Shown here: positions 38,538 to 48,322 of the stretch, one piece after another | Numbering within the stretch: the stretch's first letter is position 1 | How the letters are laid out: every line of letters begins with the position of its first letter | DNA from: Emiliania huxleyi CCMP1516 | Taxonomy: Eukaryota; Haptophyta; Isochrysidales; Noelaerhabdaceae | NCBI RefSeq assembly: GCF_000372725.1 | Contig: NW_005198965.1 | Span: forward strand, 622,156-686,155 | Direction of reading: 5' to 3' | Length of the DNA: 64,000 nt | Position numbers and translations under genes: made by a program | Notes under the pieces: generated by a model | Seen by the model: only the letters and a program-made list of their open reading frames with translations | Databases searched by the model: none | What the model was told of the DNA's origin: nothing

Positions 38538-41500
38538 ATGGCGCCGTCCATCTTGATCGCCATGGCCGCCTTGGGCCTTGTGTGTGTGTCCACCGAGCCC
38601 GTCGCCCCTGGTGCGAGACTCTCGGGCGAGACCACGGCCGCCGAGGTGCCAGCGCCTGCGGTGCTGCCGGTGACGGTACGGCGCTCAGAGGGGCAGGCCA
38701 CAGCGTGTGGGGTCCTTGAGGCGCTGCCCGGTGGGCTGGCTGTGCGGGCGCGCTGTCCCGCGGGCACCGTCCTCCAGACAGTCGAGCTGCGAGGTGGCCT
38801 CACCCACGCCGCCGACGCCACCGCCTCGGCCGCTGCTGCTGAGGGCGCGACAGGCCACTGCCGCTCTCACGCGTCCTTCGAGGATGCCGTGATGCACTGC
38901 TTCGCGCCTGCGACTTCGAGTCTACGCCGGGGCAGCTCCGCGGAGGACGCCGCGTGGCTGATTGCCGCCGGCGCCTCGCCGCCGGAAGAGTGCGTCGTGC
39001 ACGCCACGCTGGCCCAAAACGGCAGCGAGGCCAGGCCTGCGCACGGCTGCGGCGCGGCAGAGATGTGGGTGGATGCGGTGGATTGCGCCAGCGTGGACGC
39101 GCCGGTGTCTTCCGGCTCGGTCCTGGGCCTCCCCGCACCGGGAACGGCAGACCCCGCTCCCGTGCAGGAGGCGGCGCCACCCGAGCAGCCGCCCTCGTCA
39201 AAGGCACCCGAGGTGCCTTCTGTGCCTGAGCCGCCGCCGATCATCGAGGACGAGATCATTCCGCTCAACGAGTTCATGGCGCGCGTGCACAAGGAGGCGG
39301 GCGTGGCGGGCGGGCCCTCCTCCCTAGGTCCCGGGGTGCCCTCGCCCTCTTCTGCCGGCGGCGGCGGCGCCGACGGCGCGGGCGGCGCTGTGCCTGCGCC
39401 CTTGCGGCCGTCGACTCCGCTAAAGGACCGGTTCAACTACCTCTCCGGCAACGTGGGCGCGAAGCTGCTCGCGTCTTCGGACGGGATGAAGAACGGCCAC
39501 AACGTGCTCTCCGAGAACCGCGACCTGTACGCGATGACGGAGCGAGACACAAAGAAGAAGTGGCTCACGCTCGCGCTCACCCAGGAGATCCACCTCGACA
39601 CGGTGGTGCTCGCAAACTTCGAGCTGTACTCGTCCTCGGTCCGCCGCTTCCAGGTGCTCGGCTCGCAGATGTACCCCTGCCAGCAGTGGGCGCTGCTCGG
39701 CGAGTTCGAGGGCAACGACACCAATGCGGAGCAGGTCTTCCACTTGCCTCAGCCGCTGTACGTTCGCTTCCTCAAGATGCGCTTCCTCACGCACCACGGC
39801 AACGAGCACTACTGGTCCCTCTCCCTCGTGCGCGCCTACGGCCAGACGGATGTCGACCGCTTCCACGCCGAGAATGCGCAGCTGCAGGAGGCGAAACAGG
39901 CGGCAGCCAGCCTCGCCCTGCCACAGTCTCAACCTGCGGCGGAAGCGGCGGACGAGCAGGCAGACGCGCCGGCAGAGGGGACGGCGACGCAGGCGGCGGC
40001 AGGGTCGACGGCGGACGCCGCCGCCAGCATCGACGCCGCCGAGCCCGGCGGCAACCCCACCAGCACCGACCCCCCCACCGATGCCGCCGCCGCTCCGCCG
40101 GCCGCCGCGCCGGCCGCCTCGGAGGAGGTTCCGGCAGAGGCGGCGCCAGCGGCAGAGGCGGCTGCAGCAGAGCAGGCGACGACAGAGGCGGCGTCGAACG
40201 CCGCTTCCACAGGCGGCGCCGATACCGCCAACGACACTGCCCCCGGCGCCGCTGACGCCAGCGACGCAGCCTCCCCCGCCGCAGCCTCCCCCGCCGACGG
40301 CGCCGCCCCGGCGGCCTCGCCCGCACCAAGCCCGGGCGCCGCGGAGCCGTCCGCGCCCCGGCAGCCGCCTGCGCCCTCCGAGCCCGCCAGCCCGGGACGT
40401 GTCTCTCCAGACCCGGCTGTTGCCGACGCGCAGGCCGCGAGCGGAGGAGACGCAGGCGCGGCCGCGCCGAGCCCTTCTCTCTCCGAGCCGCGAGCGGCGA
40501 GCGGCGGAGGAGACCAGGCTGCGAGCGGCGCGAGGGACGCCACGGGCGGCAAGCAGGCCGAGGGCGGTAGCAGGCCGGCGGTGTCAGCAGAGCCGCCAGC
40601 TCCGACCAGAGAGGAAGGCCGTGCCCCTGCGCCCTCCGCGTCGCACGGAGACGGCGCCAAGGGCGCCGCTGATGGTGTGCCTCCCGGCGCGGGCGGGGGA
40701 GGGGCGGCGGCGCCACCTCCCAGGGAGCCGGCGGCGGCCGAGGAGGGGAAGGCAGGCGGCGCTGTGTCGCCGGCGGGGGGCGGGCCGAGCGATGCCGCTA
40801 CGTCCCCACCCGCGAGTGGCGCGAGCACCCCTCCCCCGACACCAAAGGGGCTCGCAAACGCGACGCAGCAGCGAGGCGGCTCATCGCCCGCCAATGCGAG
40901 CAGCAGGGAGGGCGCCGTCGCGCCGAGCCGGCCAAAGGCACCCCCGCGGCTGCCTCCGGCGCCGCCCGCTCCGACTCGATTCGCCTCTGTGACGCTCCCG
41001 CCGCCCAAGCCGCCGCCCGATGCGCCAACGTCGTGGGCGCGGCCGCCGTTGCCGCACCACGTGCTGTCGGCTCAGCCGCCAGCCACGCTTCCGCCCGTCG
41101 CTGCGCCCGGCTCGCCGTCGCCGCCGCCAGTGCCGGCCGTGCTGCTCTCCGCGCTGTCCGAGGCGGTGGCCGCCCCGCCGCCGCCGTCCCAGGCGCCGCG
41201 CGAGGCGCCGCTGCCGCCGCTGCGCCAGCCGCCAGCGGTGGCAGCCGTCTCGCCGGCGCCGCTGCCCGCCGCCACGCAGGCCGCCGTGCCGGTGGGGCAA
41301 GGCGCGTCGGCGGCGCAGGCGCCGATACGGGGCCCGTCCGGCATGGGCGCCGGCGTGCTCGGCGCGCCGGTGTCGCCGCAGGGCCTCGACGCGTTCGCCT
41401 ACCGCAACGACCCCAACAACATCTTCACCGTGCTGCAAAACAAGATGCGGCAGCTCGAGCTCAACCAGTCGCTGATCCACGACTGGCTCACGGTGTGGCA

Positions 41501-42245
41501 GAGCCAGATCGGGACCAAGGTCAAGGCGCTCAACGTCTCGTCGCGGGCGCAGCAGCTCAACGTGTCGTCGCTGCAGGCGAGCGTCGCCGCGGTCGAGGCG
41601 GAGCAGGCTGCGATGAACGCCACCGTGGAGGAGCTCCGCCGCGCGTGCGGCTCGCTGCTGCAGCAGGCGTCTGCGGCGGAGGCGTCGCCGGCCAGCGACG
41701 CGGCGGAGGTGGAGGAGCGGATGGCGGAGCTGCAGCGCCAGTCGGAGCTCCGGCTGTTGCGCGAGCTCGAGTCGTCGCGGCTCAACCAGCGCGTCGAGCT
41801 CGCGTGCGCCGTGCTGCTCTCGCTCGGCGTCTCGTGGATCATCTTCGCCTTTTGCTTTGCGCACGAGCCGCCGACGATCCCGGTCGCCGACCGGCCGATC
41901 CGGATCGATCGGGCGCGCAGCCGCGTCCTGATGAAGTCCGTGTCGGGCTTCCTGTCGTCAACGCCGCGCCGGACGCGGCGCGACTCTGACGCGCACGCGT
42001 TCGAGTGCGCCGTCCACGCGGCTGTGAGCGAGCTGTCCGGCTCGGACCCGCTGCCGGAGAACAGCGGCGCCACGCCGCTGCCCGACAGCGACAGCGACGG
42101 CGAGGCTTCGCTCGACCCGTCGCCGCGCCAGCTGGTGCCGGCGCCGTGCAGCGAGAGGAAGCTGGACTTCAGGAGCCGCAGCTGGCCGCTGCTGCCTGGC
42201 GCGGACTCCAAGTGGCCCGACAGCCAGGCCGTCGACGAGGTTTGA
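38538..42245 (+). CDS. Mid-SUN-domain protein (SUCO/Slp1/Opt family), ER membrane
   Basis: 1,235 aa from the ATG at 38538, no intron. Residues 1-20 (ILIAMAALGLVCVSTEP) are a signal peptide. A Cys-bearing N-terminal region follows, then the SUN-like domain at about 296-440: DRFNYLSGNVGAKLL, HNVLSENRDLYAMTE, WLTLALTQEIHLDTVVLANF, FELYSSSVRRFQVLGS and RFLTHHGNEHYWSLSLVRAYG, which is the mid-SUN pattern. Next come about 500 residues of Ala/Pro/Ser-rich linker, a helical stretch (967-1080) that may form a coiled coil, one membrane helix (VLLSLGVSWIIFAFCF, about 1092) and a Ser-rich cytosolic tail. Relatives in yeast and animals sit in the ER membrane and help fold or stabilise secretory and nuclear-envelope proteins. 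The large open linker frame is coding on this strand despite long opposing frames. Confidence 0.9.
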   Translation: MAPSILIAMAALGLVCVSTEPVAPGARLSGETTAAEVPAPAVLPVTVRRSEGQATACGVLEALPGGLAVRARCPAGTVLQTVELRGGLTHAADATASAAAAEGATGHCRSHASFEDAVMHCFAPATSSLRRGSSAEDAAWLIAAGASPPEECVVHATLAQNGSEARPAHGCGAAEMWVDAVDCASVDAPVSSGSVLGLPAPGTADPAPVQEAAPPEQPPSSKAPEVPSVPEPPPIIEDEIIPLNEFMARVHKEAGVAGGPSSLGPGVPSPSSAGGGGADGAGGAVPAPLRPSTPLKDRFNYLSGNVGAKLLASSDGMKNGHNVLSENRDLYAMTERDTKKKWLTLALTQEIHLDTVVLANFELYSSSVRRFQVLGSQMYPCQQWALLGEFEGNDTNAEQVFHLPQPLYVRFLKMRFLTHHGNEHYWSLSLVRAYGQTDVDRFHAENAQLQEAKQAAASLALPQSQPAAEAADEQADAPAEGTATQAAAGSTADAAASIDAAEPGGNPTSTDPPTDAAAAPPAAAPAASEEVPAEAAPAAEAAAAEQATTEAASNAASTGGADTANDTAPGAADASDAASPAAASPADGAAPAASPAPSPGAAEPSAPRQPPAPSEPASPGRVSPDPAVADAQAASGGDAGAAAPSPSLSEPRAASGGGDQAASGARDATGGKQAEGGSRPAVSAEPPAPTREEGRAPAPSASHGDGAKGAADGVPPGAGGGGAAAPPPREPAAAEEGKAGGAVSPAGGGPSDAATSPPASGASTPPPTPKGLANATQQRGGSSPANASSREGAVAPSRPKAPPRLPPAPPAPTRFASVTLPPPKPPPDAPTSWARPPLPHHVLSAQPPATLPPVAAPGSPSPPPVPAVLLSALSEAVAAPPPPSQAPREAPLPPLRQPPAVAAVSPAPLPAATQAAVPVGQGASAAQAPIRGPSGMGAGVLGAPVSPQGLDAFAYRNDPNNIFTVLQNKMRQLELNQSLIHDWLTVWQSQIGTKVKALNVSSRAQQLNVSSLQASVAAVEAEQAAMNATVEELRRACGSLLQQASAAEASPASDAAEVEERMAELQRQSELRLLRELESSRLNQRVELACAVLLSLGVSWIIFAFCFAHEPPTIPVADRPIRIDRARSRVLMKSVSGFLSSTPRRTRRDSDAHAFECAVHAAVSELSGSDPLPENSGATPLPDSDSDGEASLDPSPRQLVPAPCSERKLDFRSRSWPLLPGADSKWPDSQAVDEV

Positions 42246-42720
42246 CCGTCGGCTAGGACTCGGAGTACTCTACGATGCTGATGATTGGCCCTCTGCGGGG
42301 ATGATGAGAGGATGGATGGCGGCCCTAGTGGAGGCCGGCCGAGGTGGGCGGTGGCCCCGTGGCGACAGCCGGCGTGAGCCTGCTGGGTCACGGGATAGAT
42401 CGTCGAGAGAGTGGCATGAGGCGCCGCCCCGACACGGTGTGCTCTTTGCGGATGGAGAGAATGGCGCGCCAGGGGAGAGGCGTCGGGAGGCGCATGGAGC
42501 TGCATGCAGTACGGCCCCGCTACAGAGTGTGTACAGAGAGAGAGAGAGAGGAGACAGTCGATTTACAGTTGGGCTGACCAAGGAAATGGCAAGTAAATGG
42601 CGCGGAAAAGAAAAAACTAAGCGTTGGTCCAGTTAGCACGCACTTGCGTTCCGAGATTGACGCCGACCCAAGCACTCTCAACAACGAGTGGTGTGGTGGC
42701 GAGCCACCACGGCAGGAGAG
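42246..42720. other. Intergenic region
   Basis: Purine-rich, with an AGAGAG run at 42537-42550. No gene supported. Confidence 0.4.
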
Positions 42721-43711
42721 ATGGCCCAAACGCCCGTAACGCCGAGGCGCCGGGTCAGCGCTCCTCCATCGCTCGCATCTCGTGAGTCTAGACACGAAGA
42801 CACTTCATGCCGGCTCTGCACTCTGGAGCGGCGCTCTGGTGTTCGCGAGTGCCACTTCTGCCGCCAGACTGCGACCGCCGACTCGCTCGGGCTGCCAGAC
42901 TCCCACTGGCGCCGCGCCATCTTCTCGCGCGACGCGTTTGCAGACAATGCCTCGGGCCTCTCTGACGAGGGCGTCTCGGCGGCTATGAACGAGTCCTTCC
43001 GAGTAGCGACGTGCTCTGTGAAGAATCTCGACGCGTTTCGCGACGCAATGATCTCGATGCCTGACGCTCTTCGCCAGAGTCAGGCCGCCAAGGACGTCTT
43101 CACTCGGGAAGTGCCGCAGAATCTCAGTCTTCTCCCGACCGACAACGGCCTGCTGCTCCTCTCCCACTACGTTGAAGAGACTCCGCACGTCGGAGTGTTC
43201 AAGGCGGCCTGCGACCACCTCGCGCCCTTACTCGCCAAGGGCCCTTTGGTGCACGGCGGTGGCGTCTGCCGCTGGGCTTCGGGCCTGAATCCCGCCGGGG
43301 CCGGCTGCCCTTTTGCTGCTGTGTGGACTCTGTCGCTGGGCGCCGCCGGGTTTCCTGGTCTGGCGGGACTCAAAGTGGAGGACGAGCGCGATGCGACGGA
43401 GGCCGCTGTCTACGCGCTGGCCAACTCGGTGCTGCTGCCGACGGGCGTGCTCGGCGTGCGGCTGATCCGGGACGGCGATATTTTGATGGCAATTGTCGGC
43501 ACGTCCAATATGGCGGCGGCGGCCACGCCGTTCTTGCCTCTCCACGTCCCCGGGGCGGCTGCCCCGCGACTCATCGGCAAGGGGCCCATCGTGTGGCGCC
43601 GGCACGTGCCGCACGCAGCGGCGCGGCGGTCCTTCGCCCGGGGCGACAGCACCCACTTTAGCCTCTCGCTGGCGCCAGCAAAGCTAGACCACCACCGAGT
43701 GCAGCAACACG

Positions 43712-43745
<34 letters not shown>

Positions 43746-43977
43746 GCAGGCATCGCGCACGCGAACCGCTCCGCCATCCCCGTCGTTGTCGCGCCTCGCG
43801 CCACTGGAGGAGACCAGCACTAGGGCGAGCAGCGGGCGGGTGGAGGGAGCCTCGCGCGCGACAGGTAGCGACGCGCGGGAGACGGATCGGTCGCCGCCGC
43901 AGCTCTGGACGATGGGGCTGCTCGCCGGCTCCGCGGTGTTGCTGGGGCTCGTGCGGGCGGGCGTCGTAAGGGGCTGA
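42721..43977 (+). CDS. Unknown protein with Cys4 motif and C-terminal membrane anchor
   Basis: 418 aa from the ATG at 42721. The N-terminus holds C-x2-C-x10-C-x2-C (CRLC ... ECHFC), a possible zinc knuckle. A globular middle follows (about 80-330) with segments such as NLDAFRDAMISMPDALRQS, VFKAACDHLAPLLAKG and VLLPTGVLGVRLIRDGDIL. A low-complexity Asp/Gly/Ser region comes next, and the last 20 residues (WTMGLLAGSAVLLGLVRAGV) form a single hydrophobic helix followed by two basic residues, which looks like a tail anchor. No family recognised. It is probably anchored to ER, mitochondria or plastid envelope with its body in the cytosol. Confidence 0.7.
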
Positions 43978-44092
43978 AAGAAAAAGAGAAAGAAAACAAA
44001 AAAATCGAATAGGGATGGGGCGAGGAAGAAATTCTTTTTTGCAAGCAAGGATATTCACTCGAACAGGCAGGCAGTCACACGTCGCCAGCACA

Positions 44093-44974
44093 ATGGGTGA
44101 CATCGCAGGCCAGCTCGCGCAGGCTGCGACGGGGCTGCAGTCCAAGGACGAGTACCGCCGCAAGCGCGAGGCGCTGGAGAGCGGCTCCAGCGCACTCTCT
44201 GCCGCGGCCAACGGAGGCGCGGGCGGCGGCGCGCGCGCGGAGGAGGGCGGCAAGAAGAAGAAGAAGAAGAAGGCCGCCTCGAGCGTCCTCTCCTTCGGGG
44301 ACGAGCTTGAGGCGGAGGAGACGTCGCCGCGGCTCGAGGGCAGCAGCATGGCGGCGATGCGCGAGAGGAAGGCGGACGAGACAGCGCGCGCAGAGGAGGC
44401 GGCGATGCGGGAGTTCCTCCTGGCGCAGGAGAAGGCCAAGGCGGAGCCGGTCACGCTCTCGTACACCTTCCGCTCCGAGGTGACTCAGCGTGAGCTGTCC
44501 TCGACGATGCATCAGGGCACGCTGGCCGTGCTCAAGGGCACGACGGCGGAGGAGGTTGCCAAGCGGGTGCGCGCGGAGGTCGAGCTGCTGGGCGAAAAGT
44601 TCAAGCTGCCGGAGGTGTCGGGGGTCAAGGACCTGCACCGCGAGCTGATGCTGATCGTTGGCGCGGGCGGCCAGAAGTTCGGCTCCTTCGTCGTCCCGCC
44701 GCACATGAACCTCGTCGAGCTGCTCGCGGCGCAGTGGACGGAGGGGACGCCGCTCTTCGACGGCTTCAAGTGCGGCGTGCAGGTGACGGAGCGGCGGTGG
44801 TACGAGGCGATGAAGCACACGTACCCGTACTCGCAGTGGACCGTCTACGACGTCAAGGCCAGCTACTCCCACAAGGAGTTTGTCGCGAACCGCAACAAGG
44901 GCGAGGGCGTCGCCGACCCTGTGCGGCCGCCTCCGAGGGACGTGACCAAGCAGATGAGCCGGCCGAATTTCTAG
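44093..44974 (+). CDS. XAP5/FAM50 family protein
   Basis: 293 aa, single exon, ATG at 44093. The N-terminal half is charged and helical with a poly-Lys stretch (GGKKKKKKKAASSVLSFGDE). The C-terminal XAP5 domain is clear: VTLSYTFRSEVTQRELS, ELMLIVGAGGQKFGS, VPPHMNLVELLAAQW, RRWYEAMKHTYPYSQWTVYD, and the near-invariant end SHKEFVANRNKGEG. FAM50/XAP5 proteins are nuclear and associate with the spliceosome; the plant homologue (XCT) affects the clock and small-RNA production. An AC-rich, AT-rich leader precedes the start. In a genome full of unusual splice donors this splicing-associated factor is worth noting, without any implied causal link. Confidence 0.93.
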   Translation: MGDIAGQLAQAATGLQSKDEYRRKREALESGSSALSAAANGGAGGGARAEEGGKKKKKKKAASSVLSFGDELEAEETSPRLEGSSMAAMRERKADETARAEEAAMREFLLAQEKAKAEPVTLSYTFRSEVTQRELSSTMHQGTLAVLKGTTAEEVAKRVRAEVELLGEKFKLPEVSGVKDLHRELMLIVGAGGQKFGSFVVPPHMNLVELLAAQWTEGTPLFDGFKCGVQVTERRWYEAMKHTYPYSQWTVYDVKASYSHKEFVANRNKGEGVADPVRPPPRDVTKQMSRPNF

Positions 44975-45682
44975 CTGCATGGGCATGGCCCCGGCCGTCG
45001 CGGAGGGGCTCGCGGCGGGCCGACCCTGAATATTATTGCGGACTGACGCCAGACTCAGCACGCGCTTGTGACATTTCGTTTTGTGAGGACAGGAGGCGAG
45101 GGGAGCGGCAGGAGCCCCCAGGTGGAGGCCGCAGGGTGTGTGGGTTCGCTCTCCCTACGTAAGGTGGGCTTGCACTCCCGCGGGTGGGACATCCGACATG
45201 GCTGTGATGTGATCCATATATGTTGAATGAAATTTGTTTCCATTTTGTGCGGAGCGCTCGTGTGAGATAGATGTGTGCGGTTCGACGACGCCCCCAGCCC
45301 CCACGCCCCACAGCGTGAGGGGTGAGGCAGTGTGACGACATACACATACACATAACGAACCGCACACCGCGGCGCGCGCTCAGCACCGGGCCACCGGCAC
45401 GCGGCGCCCGCCCCCGCGGCGCCGCGCGCGGCGCGCCCCCTGCGGCCTGCGCCCCCTCTGGCCCTGGGCCGCCCAAACACACACTAACAGTAACACAGCG
45501 ACAGCGCCGGCCGCGACGCGCGTAGACACCGCACTCTGGGCGGGGGGTCCGGGGACCTGCTAATGCGCCGTCACCCGACAGTCACCCGACCCGACTCTGT
45601 GTGGTGTGAAAGGGTCAGTGAAAGCTGAAAGGGTCGTCTCAATGTTCGTGTCCCGCAAGACAGCCTGAGGCGTGCGGCGACA
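44975..45682. other. Convergent intergenic region
   Basis: Between XAP5 (plus) and inhibitor-2 (minus). AT-richer near 45190-45260. No gene supported. Confidence 0.4.
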
Positions 45683-46463
45683 CTACCCCTCCGCCGGCGG
45701 CGGCTGCGACTCGTCCTCGTCCTCGTCGTCATCGGCCTCCGCCTGTGCTCGCAGCGCCGCCAGCCCGCCGGTCCGATAGTGCGCGCGCCGCATCTCGTCG
45801 AACCTGCAGAGGGAGAGGAGGCTGGATCGAGGGCCACGCTCTCTCGCCCGGAGGCTGCGGCGCGGGCTCGACCAGAACAGTCGCACATGCGGGCGCGACG
45901 CGGCGCCGAGAATGGTGGGGCTGCGGGCGGTCGACGAGTGTGGCGGGCGGGCGCACTTTTTCTGCTTCTTTCCGGCCACCGGCGAGGTCTCCTCCTCGCC
46001 GCCTACGAGTGAGATGGTCGGGCCGTAAGCCCGCGTGCCGCGCACCTCTCGTCCTCCCGCCCGCGCCACCTCCGTCGCGCCGCCGCTCAAGCGCGCTCGC
46101 CGATAAGGCGACAGGGTCGTGCATCCCCGCGGTGAGCGTCTTCTCGTGGTAGGCGCCATCTCCTTCGCCGTTGGCGGCTTCAGCAGCGCTGCTGCGGTCG
46201 CAACTGCCGCCCTCGTCACCTCCCGGCGCGCCGCCCGACGCGCCGCCGCCGCTGCCGCTGCCGCCAGCGCTGCCTCGCGGGCTTCCACCGTCGAGGCTTA
46301 GCTCTGGAGGGGAACCGAGCCCGGCCGGCCCCGGCTGCCCGCCATAATGGTAGGGTGTCTTTGGCTCGTCAATCTTCATCTTGGGATTGGCGGCGGCGTA
46401 CTCGGCGTTCGCTTGCAGGTTTGGCTCGTCCCACCTGATGCCCTTCCTGCCAGGCGAGGACAT
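45683..46463 (-). CDS. Protein phosphatase inhibitor-2 (IPP-2) family, 3 exons
   Basis: Exons 46463-46070, 46002-45957 and 45803-45683, 186 aa. The PP1-binding motifs are conserved: GIRWDEPNLQANAEYA (near 8-23), MKIDEPKTPYHYG (about 29-41), and, in the last exon, FDEMRRAHYRTGG, equivalent to the FEMRRKLHYNEG helix that enters the PP1 active site. The join KKQK|KFDEMRRAHY needs the phase-2 intron placed here (45956-45804). The first intron (46069-46003) ends with a standard CACTCGTAG. The middle is Gly/Ser-rich. It probably regulates PP1. The acidic end (EADDDEDEDESQPP) is typical of the family. Confidence 0.88.
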
Positions 46464-47447
46464 GCTGTCTGGCCAAGTGTCGTACGCCTGTGCTAGTGCC
46501 AGTGCGCGCCAGTCCCGTGCCTAGGGCTTAGCGTTCCCAGTGCACAGGGCGGGCTGCGACAAGGAAAAAAGAAATGCGGCGCCCGCGGCTGTAATCCCGT
46601 CGGAGCGAGGGCTGAATCAGTAACCAGCCTCCGGCGGGCCCCCCCGCTACCATCCAAACCCGAGTACAAAGCGCCTCTCCGAGAGCGCTGCGCAGACGGT
46701 CTACTTACTAATCATAGAGGCTCAAGTGCGACAAGTCCACACACATAAAGCCGTAACATGCGACACGGGTGCCATACACAAAGCATTACTCTCACGACAC
46801 ACGGGCACCGGAGCGGCGGCAGCGGCGGCAGCAGCACGCGCGGGCGGACGGATTCGGACGGGGCGGAGCAGCGACCGCCTGGGCGGCCGCTGCTCTGTCT
46901 GCCAGAGCGCGCCGTCTGCGCAGCGCGGTCAGGTGCAGGGAAGCGTGGCGGCGCGGGGAAGCGCGGCGGCGGTGGCGAGCAGGCGAGCGGCCCGCGCGCG
47001 GCGAGGCGGACAGGTGATCGGCAGGCGGGTGATGGGCCGGAGAGTGACCGCGCCCAGCGATCGGAGCGAGCCGATCGTCGCTCGGCCGCAGCTGACCTCG
47101 AAGGCGTGCGGAGCGCGACTGTCGGTGTCGGGGGGCGGCCGTCATGTGGCGAGGAGGGAGGACGACAAGTGCGCGTCGTAGGGGTCGCTCTTCATCGGCC
47201 AGTCGAGCGGACGGTAGGTCGGTCAAAGTGAGGGCCGGTGAGGCCGGCGAGATTCGTTGCGAGATACGGTTCGCGCCCATCCAAGTTTGGACGCTCAGGG
47301 GACGCGCCGCAAAATCAAGCCATTGGAAAGGGGGCTACTGGGGCGGCCAAATTCACACCTCGCGGGACTACTTATGTTTTCGTAAACGTAGTCGTGGCCC
47401 CCCGCTACGTCGCACGACTGCGACTGGGTAGCGGGGGGCTACAAGTA
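46464..47447. other. Intergenic region upstream of the 48-kb element
   Basis: About 1 kb. It contains an R1-head fragment (46488-46520, GCGCGCCAGTCCCGTGCC) next to the inhibitor-2 start, then G-rich DNA with several overlapping Gly/Arg/Ala frames that look like by-products of composition. No gene supported. Confidence 0.45.
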
Positions 47448-48082
47448 CAGTCTGTTGCGGGCATTAAGAAACCTTACCATTAAGAAACCACGCTGAGCGA
47501 TTTCCGCAAAAATCTAAGAAAGAACGTCGCGCCGCAGGCGCGGCCCTAAGAAAGGGCCCACACACACGAGTGTGAAGAAGAGAGAGAGAACAGGAGCCCC
47601 GCTCAAATTTTCTCTTCGCCTGCGGCGCGCGCTCTTGTCATTTGCCCAAGTCTGAGAGAGAGATTTTTAGCAATACCAAACAAGTCGAAGAGAGTCGTGA
47701 TTTCTTGTTGGTTTCCTAAGATCTGTGTTAGTGCCAGTGCGCGCCAGTCCCGTGCCCAGTGTTGTGCGAGGGAGTTTTGTCCTAAAATCTCTCTCCCCAA
47801 GTCTGCGGTGTTCTGGGCGGTGTGGATGGAGGTGTGTGCGTCTTCCTGTCATCCCAAGTGGGTGGCAGACTGCGGACTGGCGACATCCGGAGCGGTCCAG
47901 CGCTTCCTTATTGTCATTTTACCTAAACATTCCCCGATCCCCGATCCCGGCTCGGACTGACCTGGGGTGTGCCGGCCGAAGCTAAGAAAACCACGGCGTG
48001 GGGTGTGGGTGGGGTGGGTGGAAAGGCTTAGAAACGGCGGCGTGCCGCGAGATCCTGTTTTCTTAATGCCCGCAACAGACTG
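47448..48082. mobile_element. R2 element, copy C: 635-bp non-autonomous TIR transposon
   Basis: Perfect 24-bp terminal inverted repeats (47448-47471 and 48059-48082; CAGTCTGTTGCGGGCATTAA / its reverse complement). The interior shares the blocks GCGATTTCCGCAAAAATCTA, CGCCGCAGGCGCGGCC and AAACGGCGGCGTGCCGCG with copies A and B. It has no transposase frame, so it would depend on an enzyme encoded elsewhere. It is interrupted by the MITE at 47655-47796. Confidence 0.85.
47655..47796. mobile_element. Nested 142-bp MITE with 9-bp target duplication
   Basis: Termini AGAGAGAGATTTTTAG and CCTAAAATCTCTCTCC are imperfect inverted repeats. CCAAGTCTG flanks both sides (47646-47654 and 47797-47805), while the related copy B has it once (9386-9394). 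That is a clean insertion signature. The insert contains the R1 head sequence (GTGTTAGTGCCAGTGCGCGC). The end of a second copy is at about 61072-61101. Confidence 0.9.
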
Positions 48083-48322
48083 ACTGTGTGTATTCGCCTG
48101 CTTGCACCGCGAGCTAGCTAGCTAGCTACTCCACAGACACACGACCCGCGCCCCCATCACTCCCCCGTCCGTCAGCACGCCGGCGAGCGGCAACCTGCAG
48201 CATCTGAGGGAGAAGGGCAAAGAAAGGCTGATAAGGCTGAGGCGGCAATGGATGTCATGGAATGCTCACTAGACCGCTTAGGCTGAAATGCGAGCACTTA
48301 TTAGAGCGCAGCTCGATTCCTC

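Noticed and set aside
46726-47231. Gly/Arg/Ala-rich frames next to the 48-kb element
   Set aside because: Three overlapping frames of equal quality, no motif, and purine-rich DNA; composition explains them.
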